This document shows positions 27,101 to 40,526 of a DNA stretch of 64,000 nt, piece after piece (position 1 is the stretch's first letter; every line of letters begins with the position of its first letter). Location of the stretch: positions 6,386,001 to 6,450,000 of the forward strand of contig JAPQWV010000001.1 of assembly GCA_027422505.1 (NCBI GenBank). Direction: 5' to 3'. The DNA is from Craterostigma plantagineum (Eukaryota; Streptophyta; Magnoliopsida; Lamiales; Linderniaceae). The translations under genes were made by a program, and so were the position numbers. The notes under the pieces are model-generated. The model was not told the DNA's origin, did no database searches, and saw only the letters and a program-made list of their open reading frames with translations.

Positions 27101-28932
27101 TCTGGCTTCTCCAGGTGGTTGACCGGTACGTTTGGCTTCGTAACCACAGGTATGGCAGTGGGGATAAAAGTATTAGGGAGAACGTCAATGTTTTCATCGT
27201 TTCCCGTAGATTCTTGGTTGTTGAGGAAGTCCACGTAGTCTGACATCTTCGCGGGATCGTCGATCTATTTTAAGATTGTTGGCTGGGAAAGGAAAAAAAT
27301 ATTCGAAGATTGTGTAGTACACAATTTCCTTAAAATAGATTCGCTCCCTCACGTATGTGCTAGAGGTTTTTTTAACGAGCGTCTATTTCCCAGGATACTT
27401 TGAAAATTTGGCGTTCGTTTAGCACAAAAACGACACCGACTACGAACGGATCAAGAAATATAGCAGATTTATGAAGTAGTGTTTTTTTTTCTTTTATTTT
27501 TCTTCTATTTTTGTTGTGTTTTTTCCTTAGGCCCAATGACCCTTTTTATAGCCAAAATTTTGTAATAAAAGATAAATTTTTTTTTAATAATTAGATGAAG
27601 TTCACGTTTGATGAGTGGTTAACCACTCCATCAAACCTCTCCACCACACAATCATCCACCCAACCTTCTAGAAGTTGGGCTTTCTAGAAGTTGGGCCGTT
27701 TATTGGGCCAAAATCGAAGCCCGATACCATTTTCAAAGCCCAATTCATAAATATAAATATTTTTCTAACTTTCTCATTCACATATAATTTATAAAATCAA
27801 TTATAAATTTTCTAACACTTCCTTTTCATCATCATAAATAAATGAACTTCAAATCATCTCGAAATTCATGGCAATATTTTTTCGTTTCTTTCCAAAACAA
27901 AAACCCTAACCTGCCTCCAGGATGTATGCAGAAATGCTCCACGCCAGACTTTAGATTCAATGCTTCCATAACCCGCCCTTTATTACTACGACCACTCTTA
28001 CTCGTAACCACAAAAAACGCAAGCCGTAAAATCTCCTTCGCAGGCAATATCTTAGGCAAAAGCGCCTTAAAATTAATCGTAAGCGCTTTCGCAGCAGCCT
28101 TCGTCAGCTTCTTCGTAAGCCTAAACCCTTTATACCCCAAATCATCCTCAACCTGAATACAGCATTCATAAGCATCGTCATTACAACCGTAATGCGTTCT
28201 TACCGAAGCCCTAAGCCTCATAACCGCCCGAAATTTCATCTCCCTCCTATTCGTAAGAAGCATAGAGCAACCGCCCGACCTAAATAGGCAATTCGATAGC
28301 ATCATAGACTTCTCCTTCCCGCCGTACCAATTGGGCCCTAACGACTCAGTGCTCACAACTACGGCTAGAGAATTCTTGTGGGTCCTAAAGAGTTGGCTCA
28401 CTAAGTCGACGGCCACTAAGCTAGCGCTGCAGCCCATTCCCGAGAGGTTGTACGCCTTGACGTCGTCCCTCATTTTGTAATGGTTTATGATTCGAGAGGT
28501 AAGAGAAGGGGCGGGAGAAAGGAGGGAGACGTTTACGACAAGGATGTCGATTTCGAGGGGAGAAAACCCTGATTTTGTGAAGAGTCCGTCTAGGGTTTGG
28601 AAGAAGATTTCGTCGGTTTCTTGGAGGGCGTCGGGGAGGTTTGGGTTGGATTCTTTGCCCGAGACGACGTTTTGTGGGGCGTAGGTCTCCTCTCCTATGC
28701 CCGAGCTTACGGTGGTCTGCAGTAAGAACTTGTATTCTTCCCATCGTAGGTCTTTGTTGCGCATGACGACCCTGCATGAGGCCTCGGTGTTCATCTTTCG
28801 GTCGTGTGAGGTGGGCTTGTAGCATTCGTAGTGGAGCATGTAGCAGTTCTCGTCGTTTTTTTTGCGAATTAGGGTTTGGAGGAGGTAGTAGAGGAATGGG
28901 ATGAGGGAGATGAGTAGTAGGGTTAATTCCAT
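21196..28932 (-). CDS. 3-ketoacyl-CoA synthase, KCS12-like (two exons, 465 aa, Copia in intron)
   Basis: KCS is the condensing enzyme of the ER fatty-acid elongase, joining malonyl-CoA to a long acyl-CoA for wax, suberin or sphingolipid synthesis. Exon 1 is 27911-28932 and exon 2 is 21196-21571; the codon Arg341 is split across a GT-AG intron of 6.3 kb, and the joined frame is open. One or two hydrophobic segments lie in residues 1-22. The catalytic triad is visible: Cys168 in GMGCSAS, His337 in FCIHPGG and Asn370 in RFGNTS. The C-terminal [16 protein letters not shown] and CVWEV motifs are present. Length is short but normal for the KCS12 subgroup. The intron holds Copia element 2 in the same orientation as the gene. 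A GA repeat at 28946-28974 marks the 5' UTR or promoter. Confidence 0.88.
22250..22791 (-). repeat. 3' LTR of Copia element 2
   Basis: 542 bp. It differs from the other LTR by a few substitutions and small indels, for example 8 bases missing near 22340. Confidence 0.92.
23377..24816 (-). pseudogene. Copia element 2 reverse transcriptase-RNase H region, broken
   Basis: Minus-strand fragments are 24565-24816 (RT N-terminus), 23940-24221 (RT palm) and 23377-23916 (RNase H). At about 24216-24220 four bases are missing relative to element 1, exactly at the YVDD catalytic box, so the Tyr codon is lost and the frame shifts. A further deletion near 23810 removes a segment between RT and RNase H. Confidence 0.85.
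24922..26466 (-). CDS. Copia element 2 zinc knuckle-protease-integrase frame
   Basis: This is a continuous minus-strand frame. It starts with an intact CCHC zinc knuckle just upstream of 26373, then protease WIDTGA, the GAG-pre-integrase HHCC finger (H, H, CKIC), and the integrase core with the DRG and [10 protein letters not shown] signatures. It is in frame with gag but separated from it by one TAA at 26467-26469. It would be part of a gag-pol polyprotein; it ends at a TGA near 24922, before RT. Confidence 0.85.
   Translation of the reverse strand, partial: GAVKPKAKLGATGGVAKPNYKFKGKCFNCGKLGHKSSDCRLPKKSHEANMVRDITKEVDEMSLVAVVSEVNMIGSNPQEWWIDTGATRHVCTNRRLFSTCEPIEGEKIYMGNSAAATVEGKGSVLLKMTSGKILTLKDVLYVSEIRKNLISGFLLNKHVFRIVIESDKVILSKSGVFVGKGYACDGLFKLNVMTIVNENEKRSSVYLLESFNLWHGRLGHVNFESIRRLINMDHIPTFEINSKYKCKICVEAKMTRSSFPSVARSTEPLELIHSDLCDLKYVQTRGGNKYFITFIDDCTKYCYVYLLKSKDEALEKFVLYKTEVETQLGKKIKRLRSDRGREYEASIGSFCVEHGIVHELTAPYSPQSNGVAERKNRTLKEMTNEMLLSSGLPPNMWGEAILSSNYLLNRIPRKKMNKTPYELWKGKTPSYQHLRMWGCLAKVAIPAPKAVKIGPKAVDCIFIGYALNSTAYRFFVYDSKISDIHKNTVMESRNAYLFENVFPCKSDYGTGTSK
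26467..27246 (-). CDS. Copia element 2 gag
   Basis: 259 codons on the minus strand from an ATG about 30 bases inside the 5' LTR. It contains the Copia gag core with [14 protein letters not shown] and [17 protein letters not shown]. It ends at TAA where element 1 reads through (GKG), so the stop is a secondary mutation, not a programmed boundary. Confidence 0.88.
   Translation of the reverse strand: MSDYVDFLNNQESTGNDENIDVLPNTFIPTAIPVVTKPNVPVNHLEKPEKFTGTTSTFKRWQQKMLFYLTTVNLATYLKEVEPKVNDGETNTEVMIAVDAWKHSDFLCRNYILNALSDTLYNAYGAVATAKELWESLDRKYKTEDAGTEKFVVGRFLDYKMVDSKTVISQVQEIQLILHEIHAKRMVLSESFQVAAIIEKLPSGWKDFKNYLKHKRKEMSLDDMIVRLRIEEDNKRSEKRVSSSSEPKVNVVEHSSKKG
27277..27817 (-). repeat. 5' LTR of Copia element 2
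   Basis: 541 bp, adjoining target duplication CTTCC on the right. The sequence just inside (AAAATAGATCGACGATCC on the minus strand) is not a canonical tRNA-Met primer site. Confidence 0.92.
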
Positions 28933-29655
28933 ATTATGAGATGAGATAGAGAGGGAGAGAGAGAGAGAGAGAGCGACAAAGAGAGAGAAAGAGAGGTGTA
29001 AGTTGAAATCTTGATACTACACATGTGCGATGTGTGTATATATTAGAAATGATTTTCTCTCTTGTTATTACATGAAGTCTTTAGGTGGTTGAGGGGAGTT
29101 ATTTGAATTTTATGGGTTCAAACCCCATCATGACTACTGTCGATGTTTGTGGGTTTGCAGCAGGTCATATATGGAACAGAAGTGTTACTAAGTTCTGTTA
29201 GAAGTTGGGTCCTCTCATCGAGTTCGTTTTTCAGAACGATCTATGCAGAGTGCAAGGATTAATTACTTGTGTCCTCACTCGTAAAAATGAGTTGACATAT
29301 ATGGCGTTTGGGGGATACCACCTGACACTAAAAAACAAAGTTCGTTCAGTGGTAGAGGAAAAATATTAAATTTTTTGGGTTAAGGGATTCAAATCATATC
29401 CATGACTGTCGATGTTTTGTGTGGTTTGTGGCATTTCACATGGACAATACGAGTTAAATTTCTTTACAAGCTAAGGTCGTCCTATTACAAAAAGTTAATA
29501 ATGTGTGGATTATATGTGATATCAATGCCACAAGACTGGAAACGTATAATGAAAAGTAATTACATGAGGTCCACAGCTATAACTTCATTACAGTATTAAT
29601 AAGACTTTTGCTGACATTGAAAGGACATATAGGTTGGAGACAGTCAAGAGGTAAT
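28933..29655. other. KCS upstream region, with possible SINE-like units
   Basis: A GA tract (28946-28995) is followed by non-coding sequence. Two diverged units near 29090-29200 and 29340-29460 each carry a B-box-like GGTTCAAACCC or GGATTCAAATC followed by a TGACTGTCGATGTTTTG-like string. The second has an A-box-like GTTCAGTGGTAGAGG at 29342. They may be SINE remnants; no gene is seen. Confidence 0.4.
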
Positions 29656-30785
29656 GGATAAATTACTTATCAGGCCCTGTCAGAAACTAAACTTCCTTAT
29701 CAGTACCCCTAACAAAATTTCTTCCTTATCAGTACCCATCTGCCAAAAGTAGTGTGTTTAATACCCCAAACAGTAAACGAACGAAAATACCCTTTTCCGA
29801 AATTAAACTAGACATCATACCAACTGTTTTGATTATTATACCAACTGTTATTCTAATTATACCAACTGTTATCATTATTATACCAATTGATATAGTGTAC
29901 AATTCTGTTGGTATAATTACGACAACAGTTGGTATAATTTCTACAATTGCTGGTACAATAGTAAAATCAGTTGGTATAACACCAATTTCACTGTATAAAA
30001 TTAAAATAACTGGTATAATAACGAAAATAGATGGTATAATTTCTACAATTTGTGGTATAATTTCAAAATCAGTTGGTATAACGTCCAATTTCACTGTATA
30101 AAATTAAAATAGCTGGTATAATAACGAAAAGAGATGGTATAATTTCAACAATTTCTGGTATAATTTCAAAATCGGTTGGTATGACGTCCAATTTCACTGT
30201 AAAATTAAAATAATTGTATAATAACACAAACAGATGGTATAATTTCTACAATTTCTGGTATAATTTCAAAATCAGTTGGTATAACGTCCACTTTCACTAT
30301 ATAAAATTAGAATAACTGGTATAATAACGCAAACAGATGATATAATTTCTACAATTTCTGGTATAATTTCAAAATCAGTTGGTATAAATGTCCAATTCGC
30401 TGTATAAAATTATAAAACGTTAATTACTTGTATGATAACCAAAACATATGGTATAATTTGTACAATTTCTGGTATAATTTCAAAATCAGTTGGTATAATG
30501 TCCAATTTTCGCTGTATAAAATTATAATAACGTTATTTACAGGTACGATAACCAAAACAGATGATATAATTTTTATAATTTCTGGTATAATTTCGAAATA
30601 AGTTGGTATAAATGTCCAATTTGAAGTGTGAGACAGGGGTATTTTCGACTTTTTAACCCTGAAAAGACCTTTTTAGGTACTGAACAGGAAGAAATTTTCA
30701 ACTGGGTACTTATAAGGAAGAAATAATTCGAGGGGTATTTAATAGGAATTTGAAAACTCAAAAGGTACTGATAAGGAATTAACCC
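29656..30785. mobile_element. GGTATAAT-array element, copy A
   Basis: Ends are GGATAAATTACTTATCAG and the inverted GGGTTAATTCCTTATCAG. Just inside lie conserved blocks with CTTATCAGTACC spaced along both arms, then roughly 850 bp of short tandem-like units built on TTGGTATAATTTC and TAATTATACCAAC. The same architecture occurs at 41305-48409 and 51340-52589. Flanking nine-base strings match poorly here. No transposase is encoded. Confidence 0.7.
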
Positions 30786-31303
30786 TAAATTAATACCTAA
30801 CTTGATGGTTAGTATATTTTACATTTTAAAAAACAAAAATTAATAGTTTCATTTTCTCCCTCCATTGAAAAGAAAATTAGATTGTGTATGTGAAAAACGA
30901 TATAATTACGCAGTTCAAGTAGAACCCAATTGTACATCTCATATGAGTGAGTACGTTTTCATGTGAAAAGAAACGGGAGATCTACCAATATTATTGTCCA
31001 ATCAACCCATATCCTGCCACCACATATTCAATGAGGTATTAAAAGATTAAAAAGAAAATCTTTATTTTTTACATCTACTGTCAAGATTAGATTCCCTCTG
31101 TTTCTAATAACTTAAATGTTCTCCTACAGAGACTTTATGGGTTAGAACTAATGTGTTCACCAACCCCATGAGAAACATGGGGTCGTCTTTCTCAGACAAC
31201 AAAATCTTGACCCCAACTGAAATCATAATTAAGTTAAAGACGAAGCAAAAATTAAATAGATAAAAGAAGAAAAAAAAAAAAAACTTAACTAGTTTCGTCC
31301 TCA
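30786..31303. other. Intergenic region 3' of ERCC1
   Basis: No gene is seen. AT-rich sequence with an A run at 31267-31281 that probably lies in the ERCC1 3' UTR. Confidence 0.5.
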
Positions 31304-33760
31304 TTATTTGTTCGTCTTTTCTTTGCCATGGCCGGCCTTTCTCGGGATTCTGCTCGAACATTTAGCAAATGCGGACTTTAAGGCATCTCTCACGCTTAAG
31401 TCGCCTTCTTTCTTACTCCGCTTGTTCTTGTCCGAGATCTCCTCATTGGGTTCTTCGTTTCTTTCGCTTTGAGGTTCAAATCTGTTTGGATTCTCAACTG
31501 GGACTTCGTTAATGGTGGAAGATTGAGGAATTGCCCGCTTGAATGGCTCGTGGAAAGTATCGTGTAAGCGTTTTACCTGGGGAGTTTGACTCATGCTGAA
31601 TAAACATGAATTTCAAGAAAATAATTGAATAACGAAGGATTTTAAAAAAATGGCGAGAATGATGATGTTTCACCTTTCTTTCGCCAATGCCGGGGCAACG
31701 AGCTAAATCTTCCATCGACGCATCCATTATATGAGCAAGAGACTGAAAAGAGAAGAGAAGACTCAGTTTTAGAGTTGGTCGATAACTTGAAAAGCATCGG
31801 CAGATATATATACTCTGAAAACTTTATGATTCATTCACAAGCTCAAGCATAATCATTACCCCAAATGTCGATCCAAGAGTAACGACATCTGTCTTGTTAA
31901 CGTGTCTCACAGTTGTGAGCGCATGATTTAGCTGAAGTTAAGTAAAAACAATATATAGTCGTTTTGATGGCTTCGATGACAAAGGTGAAGTTGAATATGT
32001 AGATATGACTTTTGCGAGGGATAAATACGTACTCGGGATAAGTAGTCCATATCCACTTGGCCCTGAATAAGATCGGGGGACTTATTTTCATAGACTTTGA
32101 TGGTCTCCAAGTATCGTGCGCATTCCTCCAAGCTAAACAAGAAGGCTAAAAAGTCAGGTAGAAAGAAGATAAAGAAATGACAAACAAAAGGGGGTTTGTT
32201 TAGCAAATTAAGGTTGCTTAGAATCATGAGATTCAAACCATTAAAAACGTATCATTAATGCCAAGAATTAGGTCACCAATCGGCCATGGTGTTTCTAATG
32301 ATGCCTGAAATTTTGCTACCTGCTATGAAATGTGTCTTTACACAGATACAAGTATCCAAATAAATGGCATTTTCATGGGAATTCTTAACCAGAGAAGACA
32401 TAAAAAAATTTACAAATGAACAAGAAACTTAAAAGACGCCCCGATGACCCGCACCCAGAAAGTCCTACTAAACGCCTCCAGTTCAAAAATACAAGTTTAT
32501 TTTTTTGTTCGTAACAATTGACTTAGTCAATGATATCACAGCCCGGAAAAGTTATAGAATATACTCTTCGTAATGAGGAAACATGTCTATGCCCAGCATA
32601 TGTGACTAGGCAACCAAGACTCAGTTATATAGAGCATGGAGTGAATTTGATAGACATAAAAGAAATACCTCCAACCACATAAAAGAGTGCAGTCATGTAG
32701 TAAAGCAGTTTTCGTGACTTCAAGCAAAGGCTTAACAACATCTTCCTGGTTCATACAACAAATAAATGAATTTGAGACCTTAAATAAAGAAAAGATCAAG
32801 CCATGAAGAAAATAAAGCAGAGAGAGGTTTCCCTGTTACTTACCACATCAACATGGCAGAGAACAACTCGAAGTTTATAGTTTTTCTGCAGTTCCCTAAT
32901 TCGAAAATATAGGTAATCTGGATGCAAAAGATGATACCGAAGACTAAAGAAAAAAGCAGGAGATGTGTAGTAAGTAAGAATGCAATAAGATCTGTGTTTC
33001 AACGTTAAAGAGTACAAAAAAAATACATGATTTACGTAACTACGCTCCGAACCTCAAGTACAGAGCACAAGCATTTTGGCCAACCAGAAAATCACAGACA
33101 ACATCAGCAAAAGCCCATCTAACGTTCCTTATATGTTTGAGCAACGGGTTTCCTTTCTACATGACATTAACAAACCAACTTTGATCATTTAACTTCAATC
33201 GATTGGGATCGATTAACGGTAAAAGCTCTCAAATTTCTAAATCCAGGGTATTAGCATAAAAACATGGCCCAAAGAGCTCACATAGCAATCAATAAACTGG
33301 GAATAACAACACACCTGCCTATGGCTAACAAGAATCGCATTCCTACTCACACCAGCAGAATTCGAAGATGAAGCAACCTCCTGCTGCATAATCGGCCTGT
33401 AAAATGACGTTGTAATTGACAATATATTCCATCAATGAAAAACTTACTACGATCAAGCCAAACCCACACACGAATTCACCCCAAACATAAAACCGAATAA
33501 GCATATTACTTCTGAATTGGCGGCACCGAAGGCGCGGGACTGGCAGATGATTGTGCAGAAGTGTTTGGAATCGGAGGACTTGTGTAGAACTCGGAGTTCT
33601 TTATGAAATTGAACGCCTCCGAAAATGAGGACGAAGGGTTGAAGAGTTTCTGCTGCGGCGGAGTCGATTGGGATCCGCCGACGACTTCTTCGTAGGACGG
33701 TATCTTAATAACGAACGGAGTCTTGCTATTATCGCTATTGCCGGCGTTCTTCTCGGCCAT
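31304..33760 (-). CDS. ERCC1: ERCC1 DNA excision repair protein (nine exons, 375 aa)
   Basis: ERCC1 pairs with XPF to cut DNA 5' of lesions in nucleotide excision repair and interstrand crosslink repair; ERCC1 itself is the DNA-binding, catalytically inactive partner. Exons are 33510-33760, 33315-33396, 33053-33156, 32844-32943, 32669-32745, 32033-32132, 31860-31931, 31674-31742 and 31304-31576, all GT-AG; joined they give 1128 bp with one open frame. Residues 84-270 hold the central domain ([45 protein letters not shown]). The C-terminal helix-hairpin-helix pair includes [17 protein letters not shown] basic, acidic-rich tail follows as in plant ERCC1. Nothing suggests loss of function. Confidence 0.95.
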
Positions 33761-34472
33761 TTATGTTACTTCTCACTCTCCGACGGCGTCGTACCGTCTC
33801 CGGCCCTCTTGTTGTCGTAGTTTGGTGGAATTAATTGCACGATAAGCCCTTCAGTAGTATCAATTTGCTGAAGTATTGAGAATCTTGTAAGCAACCAAAA
33901 AAGGGCGAACTACAGTTTACATCCCTCAAATAATAATGAATATTGAATTAACCCCTTGAAATATTAATCATTCTAAATACCATCAAGTATGAAATATTAC
34001 CAGTATTCTTGGCACACCTTATGAGTGCATAAAATAAAAGATTAATAGTTTGTTGTTTTATTATTAATAATTTAATATTTATTTAATAAAGAAGTAAGCA
34101 TACTAAATATAGAAAGCAATTTTTACGTTGCTATGATTTTAATCGTGTTGTTATCCTTATTTTTAATAATTAAGTTTTAGTAAACAAAATTGACACCAAA
34201 TGATTTTGAAACGGTATCGTGTTGTTATCCTTATTTTTAATAATTAAGTTTTAGTAAAAAAATTGACACACCAAATAATTTTGAAACGGTTACTATGTAT
34301 GTCTCTCACTTAATAAAATAGAAAGATACTAACAACGACATAACAAGAATTATAAAAATAATATTTTTAGCACAACATATGCGTGTGCAATAAAATAATT
34401 AATTTCTAATGATGGTTTTAATAAGTGATATACTAAAAATGGAATGAGATAGTTATTTTTACGTTATGTGGT
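33761..34472. other. ERCC1 upstream region with an ~82-bp tandem duplication
   Basis: At 34134-34292 a unit containing CGTGTTGTTATCC, TTTAATAATTAAG and TTTTGAAACGG is present twice in tandem with few differences. The rest is AT-rich with no gene. Confidence 0.6.
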
Positions 34473-34838
34473 TGTCAGATCCCGTCCGAATTATGGTCGA
34501 TTTCTTACTTGGAATTTAGTCGAACAGTTGGTGTGCGCTTTTATATATAAGAAATGATATGAAGATAAAAGGACGATCGAGGGATAGAAGGAGGCTGAGA
34601 AGTTGAGAAGCGATTGAAGAAGAGAAGAGCTAGACTGAAAGGCGATCGAGAGGGAGACGTGATGAAGGAGATGTACAAGAAACTTAATTCATTTTGCTTA
34701 ATCGTTTGATACACGATGCCTTACAATATAAATGCAACTACTATATGGGCCACAACCCATATTGGGCTAATTTAATATAATATATATTGATGATATAATG
34801 GGTCAAGCCCAACCCATATGGGCCCATCCTCCTCTTCA
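34473..34838 (-). repeat. LTR 1 (3' LTR) of the three-LTR element
   Basis: 366 bp, from TGTCAGATC to TCTTCA on the plus strand. It contains a TATA-like 'ttttatatataag' read on either strand and the palindromic AACCCATATGGGCCC stretch. Confidence 0.85.
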
Positions 34839-36467
34839 CTGACATTGCCTCCCTGTCGAAACATCCTTGTCCTCAAGGATGAGCTGATAGAAATCTCGAC
34901 TATGCCCAATAACGAACCTCCGTCATAGCATGCTCTTGTCGATACACATTTTTCACGATCGAACGGAAAATGTGAACTCCCAAAACAACCAACGACCTCA
35001 GTCTCGTGAGGATGATGTTCGACAACGAGACCATGACCCTTGATTGCTATCATAGGTGTACTCCATGATCGAAAGGAAAATATGTACTCTCGAGTATGAA
35101 CAAAAAATTACCTCGAGCAAATTTAGAGCCACGCGTCCGATATCGCATTCCTCCATGTAATAGTTTTATCCTCTCATAACAAGCCTCTGCTCCTCTAATG
35201 CCCATGACATAAGTGCTTGAAGGAGCTTCCATGACCTTTTCCTTTGCTTGTAAAGAAACAATGCGGCCACCCTTGAATAATATCCTAACAAGCCCCATTT
35301 CTTCGACAATACGCCAACATCCTTGATCAAGAGGTACACCAAGGGCCTTCCCAATGTGCAGTTGGTCGATATATTCACGCCATCGGTCTGCTACAGTTGT
35401 TACCCAGCCGAATAGCGCATCCGCCAAGCCATTGTTAACCAACATCGACACCTCATCAACTAACGTCAATCTCATATCGTCGAACAATGAAGGATCCTCG
35501 CCAACCGACGCCATCGATTTATTTCCAATCAACATAGACGAGTTCCAAAGGCTCAATGTTAGTTTATCCTCAACCACAATCGGTTCAGCCTCAATTACAA
35601 CGGATTCATCATCGCCTATGACTGGCTTCGTTGCGCATCAGCCAAGAATTCAAATTGATCCAATCCCAACCAACGCTCGCGAACCAACGTCTGCCAACAC
35701 CAAGGTATCCTCGTCAATAACTCCACCACAATAAGCATGAGTTTTGCTGCTCTCATCGCGTCGCCAACCCTCAGCTGAAGGTAAGAAGTCATCCTTTCAA
35801 CAATATGCCTACGTCCGCGATCAAAAGGTAGGTTAAGGTCATCTCCTTCGTGTAGTCGCTCGCCATCCCACCGTCCACGATCGAACAAGACATCTTGATA
35901 AAGTAAAACTCTTTTAGGCGCTTCTAAAACGTCTGCCACTACAAAATCATCATTGCACAACACAGATTCATCAACCAACACGACCGAATCATTCTCACCC
36001 AACACGAGCGAATCATTCTCAACCAACATCGACGAGTCACCATCGCTCGACGTCAATTTATCGCTAGTCACAATCGGTTCGACCTCAACCACAACCGATT
36101 CCATTCCAACCAACGTCCGAAAATCCATGTCATCCAACGTGTGCTCAGTAACAGCCGTGTCGTCAACCTCAGTTTCGTCGGCATGCAATGTCTGCACAAG
36201 CTCAGTAGCGCCATATCTCTTTTGCACAGCTTCGGCGAATCATTCCAAGTAGGAGTATCCGTACCTTTGCAAAACTCATTATATAGTTCGGGAGCCTCGC
36301 CTTCGTAGAGCCAGGCGCGCTTCATTTGCTCGAAATCAGTGAGGGTCGTCGATGCGAAGTATTGATTGCGCTTCTCTACCCAAGCTATCGCATCCATTCC
36401 AGTGAAGATGTGAGGAATCGTGATCCAAGTAATCACCATCGTTGAAATCCAAATCTGAGAATCGTCG
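34839..36467 (-). pseudogene. Gag-like and unknown frames of the three-LTR element
   Basis: Minus strand, in order: a gag-like frame (36068-36439) with GMDAIAWVEKRNQYF and LTDFEQMKRAW, resembling retrotransposon gag of the Gypsy type; a 203-codon frame (35616-36227); a 175-codon frame (35050-35577); and a 93-codon frame (34772-35053) with SLRTRMFRQGGNVSE just before the 3' LTR, the EDKD/LRTRMFRRGG-type ending seen at many Gypsy pol ends. The two middle frames share repeated words (FPFDHG, LPFDRG, FPFDRE, and VEDKLT/SDKLTSS), as if built from one cassette repeated two or three times. I do not recognise a function. Confidence 0.6.
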
Positions 36468-36481
36468 GCTCTGATACCAAA

Positions 36482-36850
36482 TGTAAGATCTCGTCCGAAT
36501 TATGGTCGGTTTCTTACATTGAATTTAGTCGAACAGTTGGTGTGCGCTTTTATATATAAGAAAAGATATGAGGATCGAAGGACGATCGAGGGATAGAAGG
36601 AGACTGGAAGTTGAGAAGCGATTGAAGAAAAGAAGAGCTAGACTGAGAGAACAGAGGCGATCGAGAGGGAGATGTGATGAAGATGTAGATAGAAACTTAA
36701 TTCATTTTGCTTAATCGTTTGATACACGATGCCTTACAATATGAATGCAACTACTAAATGGGCCACAACCCATATTGGGCTAATTTAATATAATATATAT
36801 TGTTGATATAATGGGTCAAGCCCAACCCATATGGGCCCATCCTCCTCTAA
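36482..36850 (-). repeat. LTR 2 (5' LTR) of the three-LTR element
   Basis: 369 bp, similar to LTR 1. The U3 start reads TTAGAGGAGG instead of TGAAGAGGAGG, so its terminal TG is mutated. The primer-binding site TGGTATCAGAGC lies two bases inside. Confidence 0.82.
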
Positions 36851-37023
36851 TTCCGACATACCCCGTCGGAATGCTTTTTTTATTCCTAATTGTTTTTACG
36901 AATTCCCACGGGAAACCCTTGGGAATGTTCTAATTTTTTTTTTGGAATTCCGACGGGAATCCCGTCAGAATACCCGTGGGAATTCCAAAAAAATAAAATT
37001 AGAACATTCCCACGAAAATCCCG
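36851..37023. repeat. Palindromic spacer between LTR 2 and inverted LTR 3
   Basis: The spacer is itself built of inverted copies of GAATTCCCACGGGAA-type words and of TGGGAATGTTCTAATTTT with its complement. Together with LTR 2 and LTR 3 it forms a palindrome of roughly 900 bp centred near 36935. Confidence 0.75.
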
Positions 37024-37382
37024 TGAGGAGGATGGGCCAATACGGGTTGGGATTGACCCATTATATCATCAATATATGTTATATTAAATTAGCCCAAGAT
37101 GGGTTGTGGCCCATTTAGTAGTTGCATTTATATTGTAAGGCATCATGTATCAAACGATTAAGCAAAATGAATTAAGTTTCTTCTACGTCTTCTTCATCAC
37201 GTCTCCCTCTCGATCGCCTCTCAGTCTAGCTCTTCTCTTCTTCAATCGCTTCTCAACTTCTCAGTCTCCTTCTATCCCTCGATCGTCCTTCGATCTTCAT
37301 ATCTTTTCTTATATATAAAAGCGCACAAGCTGTTCGACTAAATTCCAAGTAAAAACCGACCATAATTCGGACGGATCTTACA
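37024..37382 (+). repeat. LTR 3, inverted copy
   Basis: 359 bp, complementary in order to LTR 1 and LTR 2 and ending ATCTTACA before the GTGGT duplication. Being inverted, it places a U5-type end at both outer borders of the insertion. Confidence 0.85.
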
Positions 37383-37913
37383 GTGGTTTAATAGGTTTTT
37401 TTCTAATAGTTACTAATGCATAAAAAAATCTAATTTGGTCAATTGACCGACTAATTTACAACGCTATTTATAAGATATTGTAAATGACGATTAGATGATA
37501 CGTATCTAAGTAGAGAACGATGGTTGATTAAGTTACACGTAAAACATGATGTAATAATTTTGTTGACGTTGTATGAAATATTTGCCCATACAAATAAATA
37601 ATTTGTGTTGATAAAAAAATATTAATATATTGGAAACTAAAGCGATTGATTTGTGTAGGTTTCTCTGTTGCAATAGTTCATATCATAACAACACCTTTTG
37701 GTTGGGACAGTTACTGGAAAAAAAAAATTCTAATTTCATAACATTCGCATACGTTTTCCTAATTTCTAGCATTTATTCATTCTGTATTACAAATAAATTA
37801 ATCAAATATCAGAACAACAAAATCCATATGTCGTAGTAAGTAGTAAACTACTAGCAAGCATAAGGTTGGTTGTAATGTAATGCATGGAAAGCTACAGATC
37901 TCTCTTTCTCTGC
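37383..37913. other. Actin 3' flank
   Basis: No gene is seen. AT-rich sequence, part of which should be the actin 3' UTR. Confidence 0.5.

Positions 37914-40526
<2,613 letters not shown>

Larger units (their letters stand above)
22250..27817 (-). mobile_element. Copia LTR retrotransposon 2, sense inside the KCS intron
   Basis: The 5.57-kb element has LTRs at 22250-22791 and 27277-27817, a GTGGGGGAT polypurine tract at 22792-22800, and perfect 5-bp target duplications CTTCC (22245-22249 and 27818-27822). It is the same family as element 1 but a different subfamily (LTRs about 50 bp shorter). It is much better preserved than element 1, with a long PR-INT frame, yet it carries several breaks. 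Confidence 0.95.
34473..37382 (-). mobile_element. Non-autonomous LTR element with a third, inverted LTR
   Basis: Two LTRs in the same orientation (34473-34838 and 36482-36850) enclose a 1.6-kb interior with a tRNA-Met primer site (36468-36479) and a gag-like frame, all on the minus strand. A third LTR in inverse orientation (37024-37382) follows after a 173-bp spacer. The outermost ends TGTCAG...CTTACA are flanked by identical GTGGT (34468-34472 and 37383-37387). No protease, integrase, RT or RNase H is found, so it depended on another element. It resembles the gag-only (TR-GAG) or large non-autonomous classes. Confidence 0.8.

Noticed and set aside
28421..28825. 134-codon minus-strand frame in the KCS region
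   Set aside because: Shadow frame of KCS exon 1, Arg/Pro-rich and without family match.
29729..30101. Overlapping 121- and 115-codon frames on both strands
   Set aside because: They are translations of the GGTATAAT array (Ile/Thr/Val repeats) open on both strands because the repeat lacks stops, not genes.
35354..36252. Ser/Thr-rich plus-strand frames
   Set aside because: Antisense shadows of the frames inside the three-LTR element; composition is the complement of the minus-strand Val/Asp/Glu-rich frames.
34473..36850. Treating LTR 1-LTR 2 alone as the inserted unit
   Set aside because: The sequence after 36850 does not repeat the GTGGT found before 34473, whereas the sequence after 37382 does, so the inverted third LTR belongs to the inserted unit.
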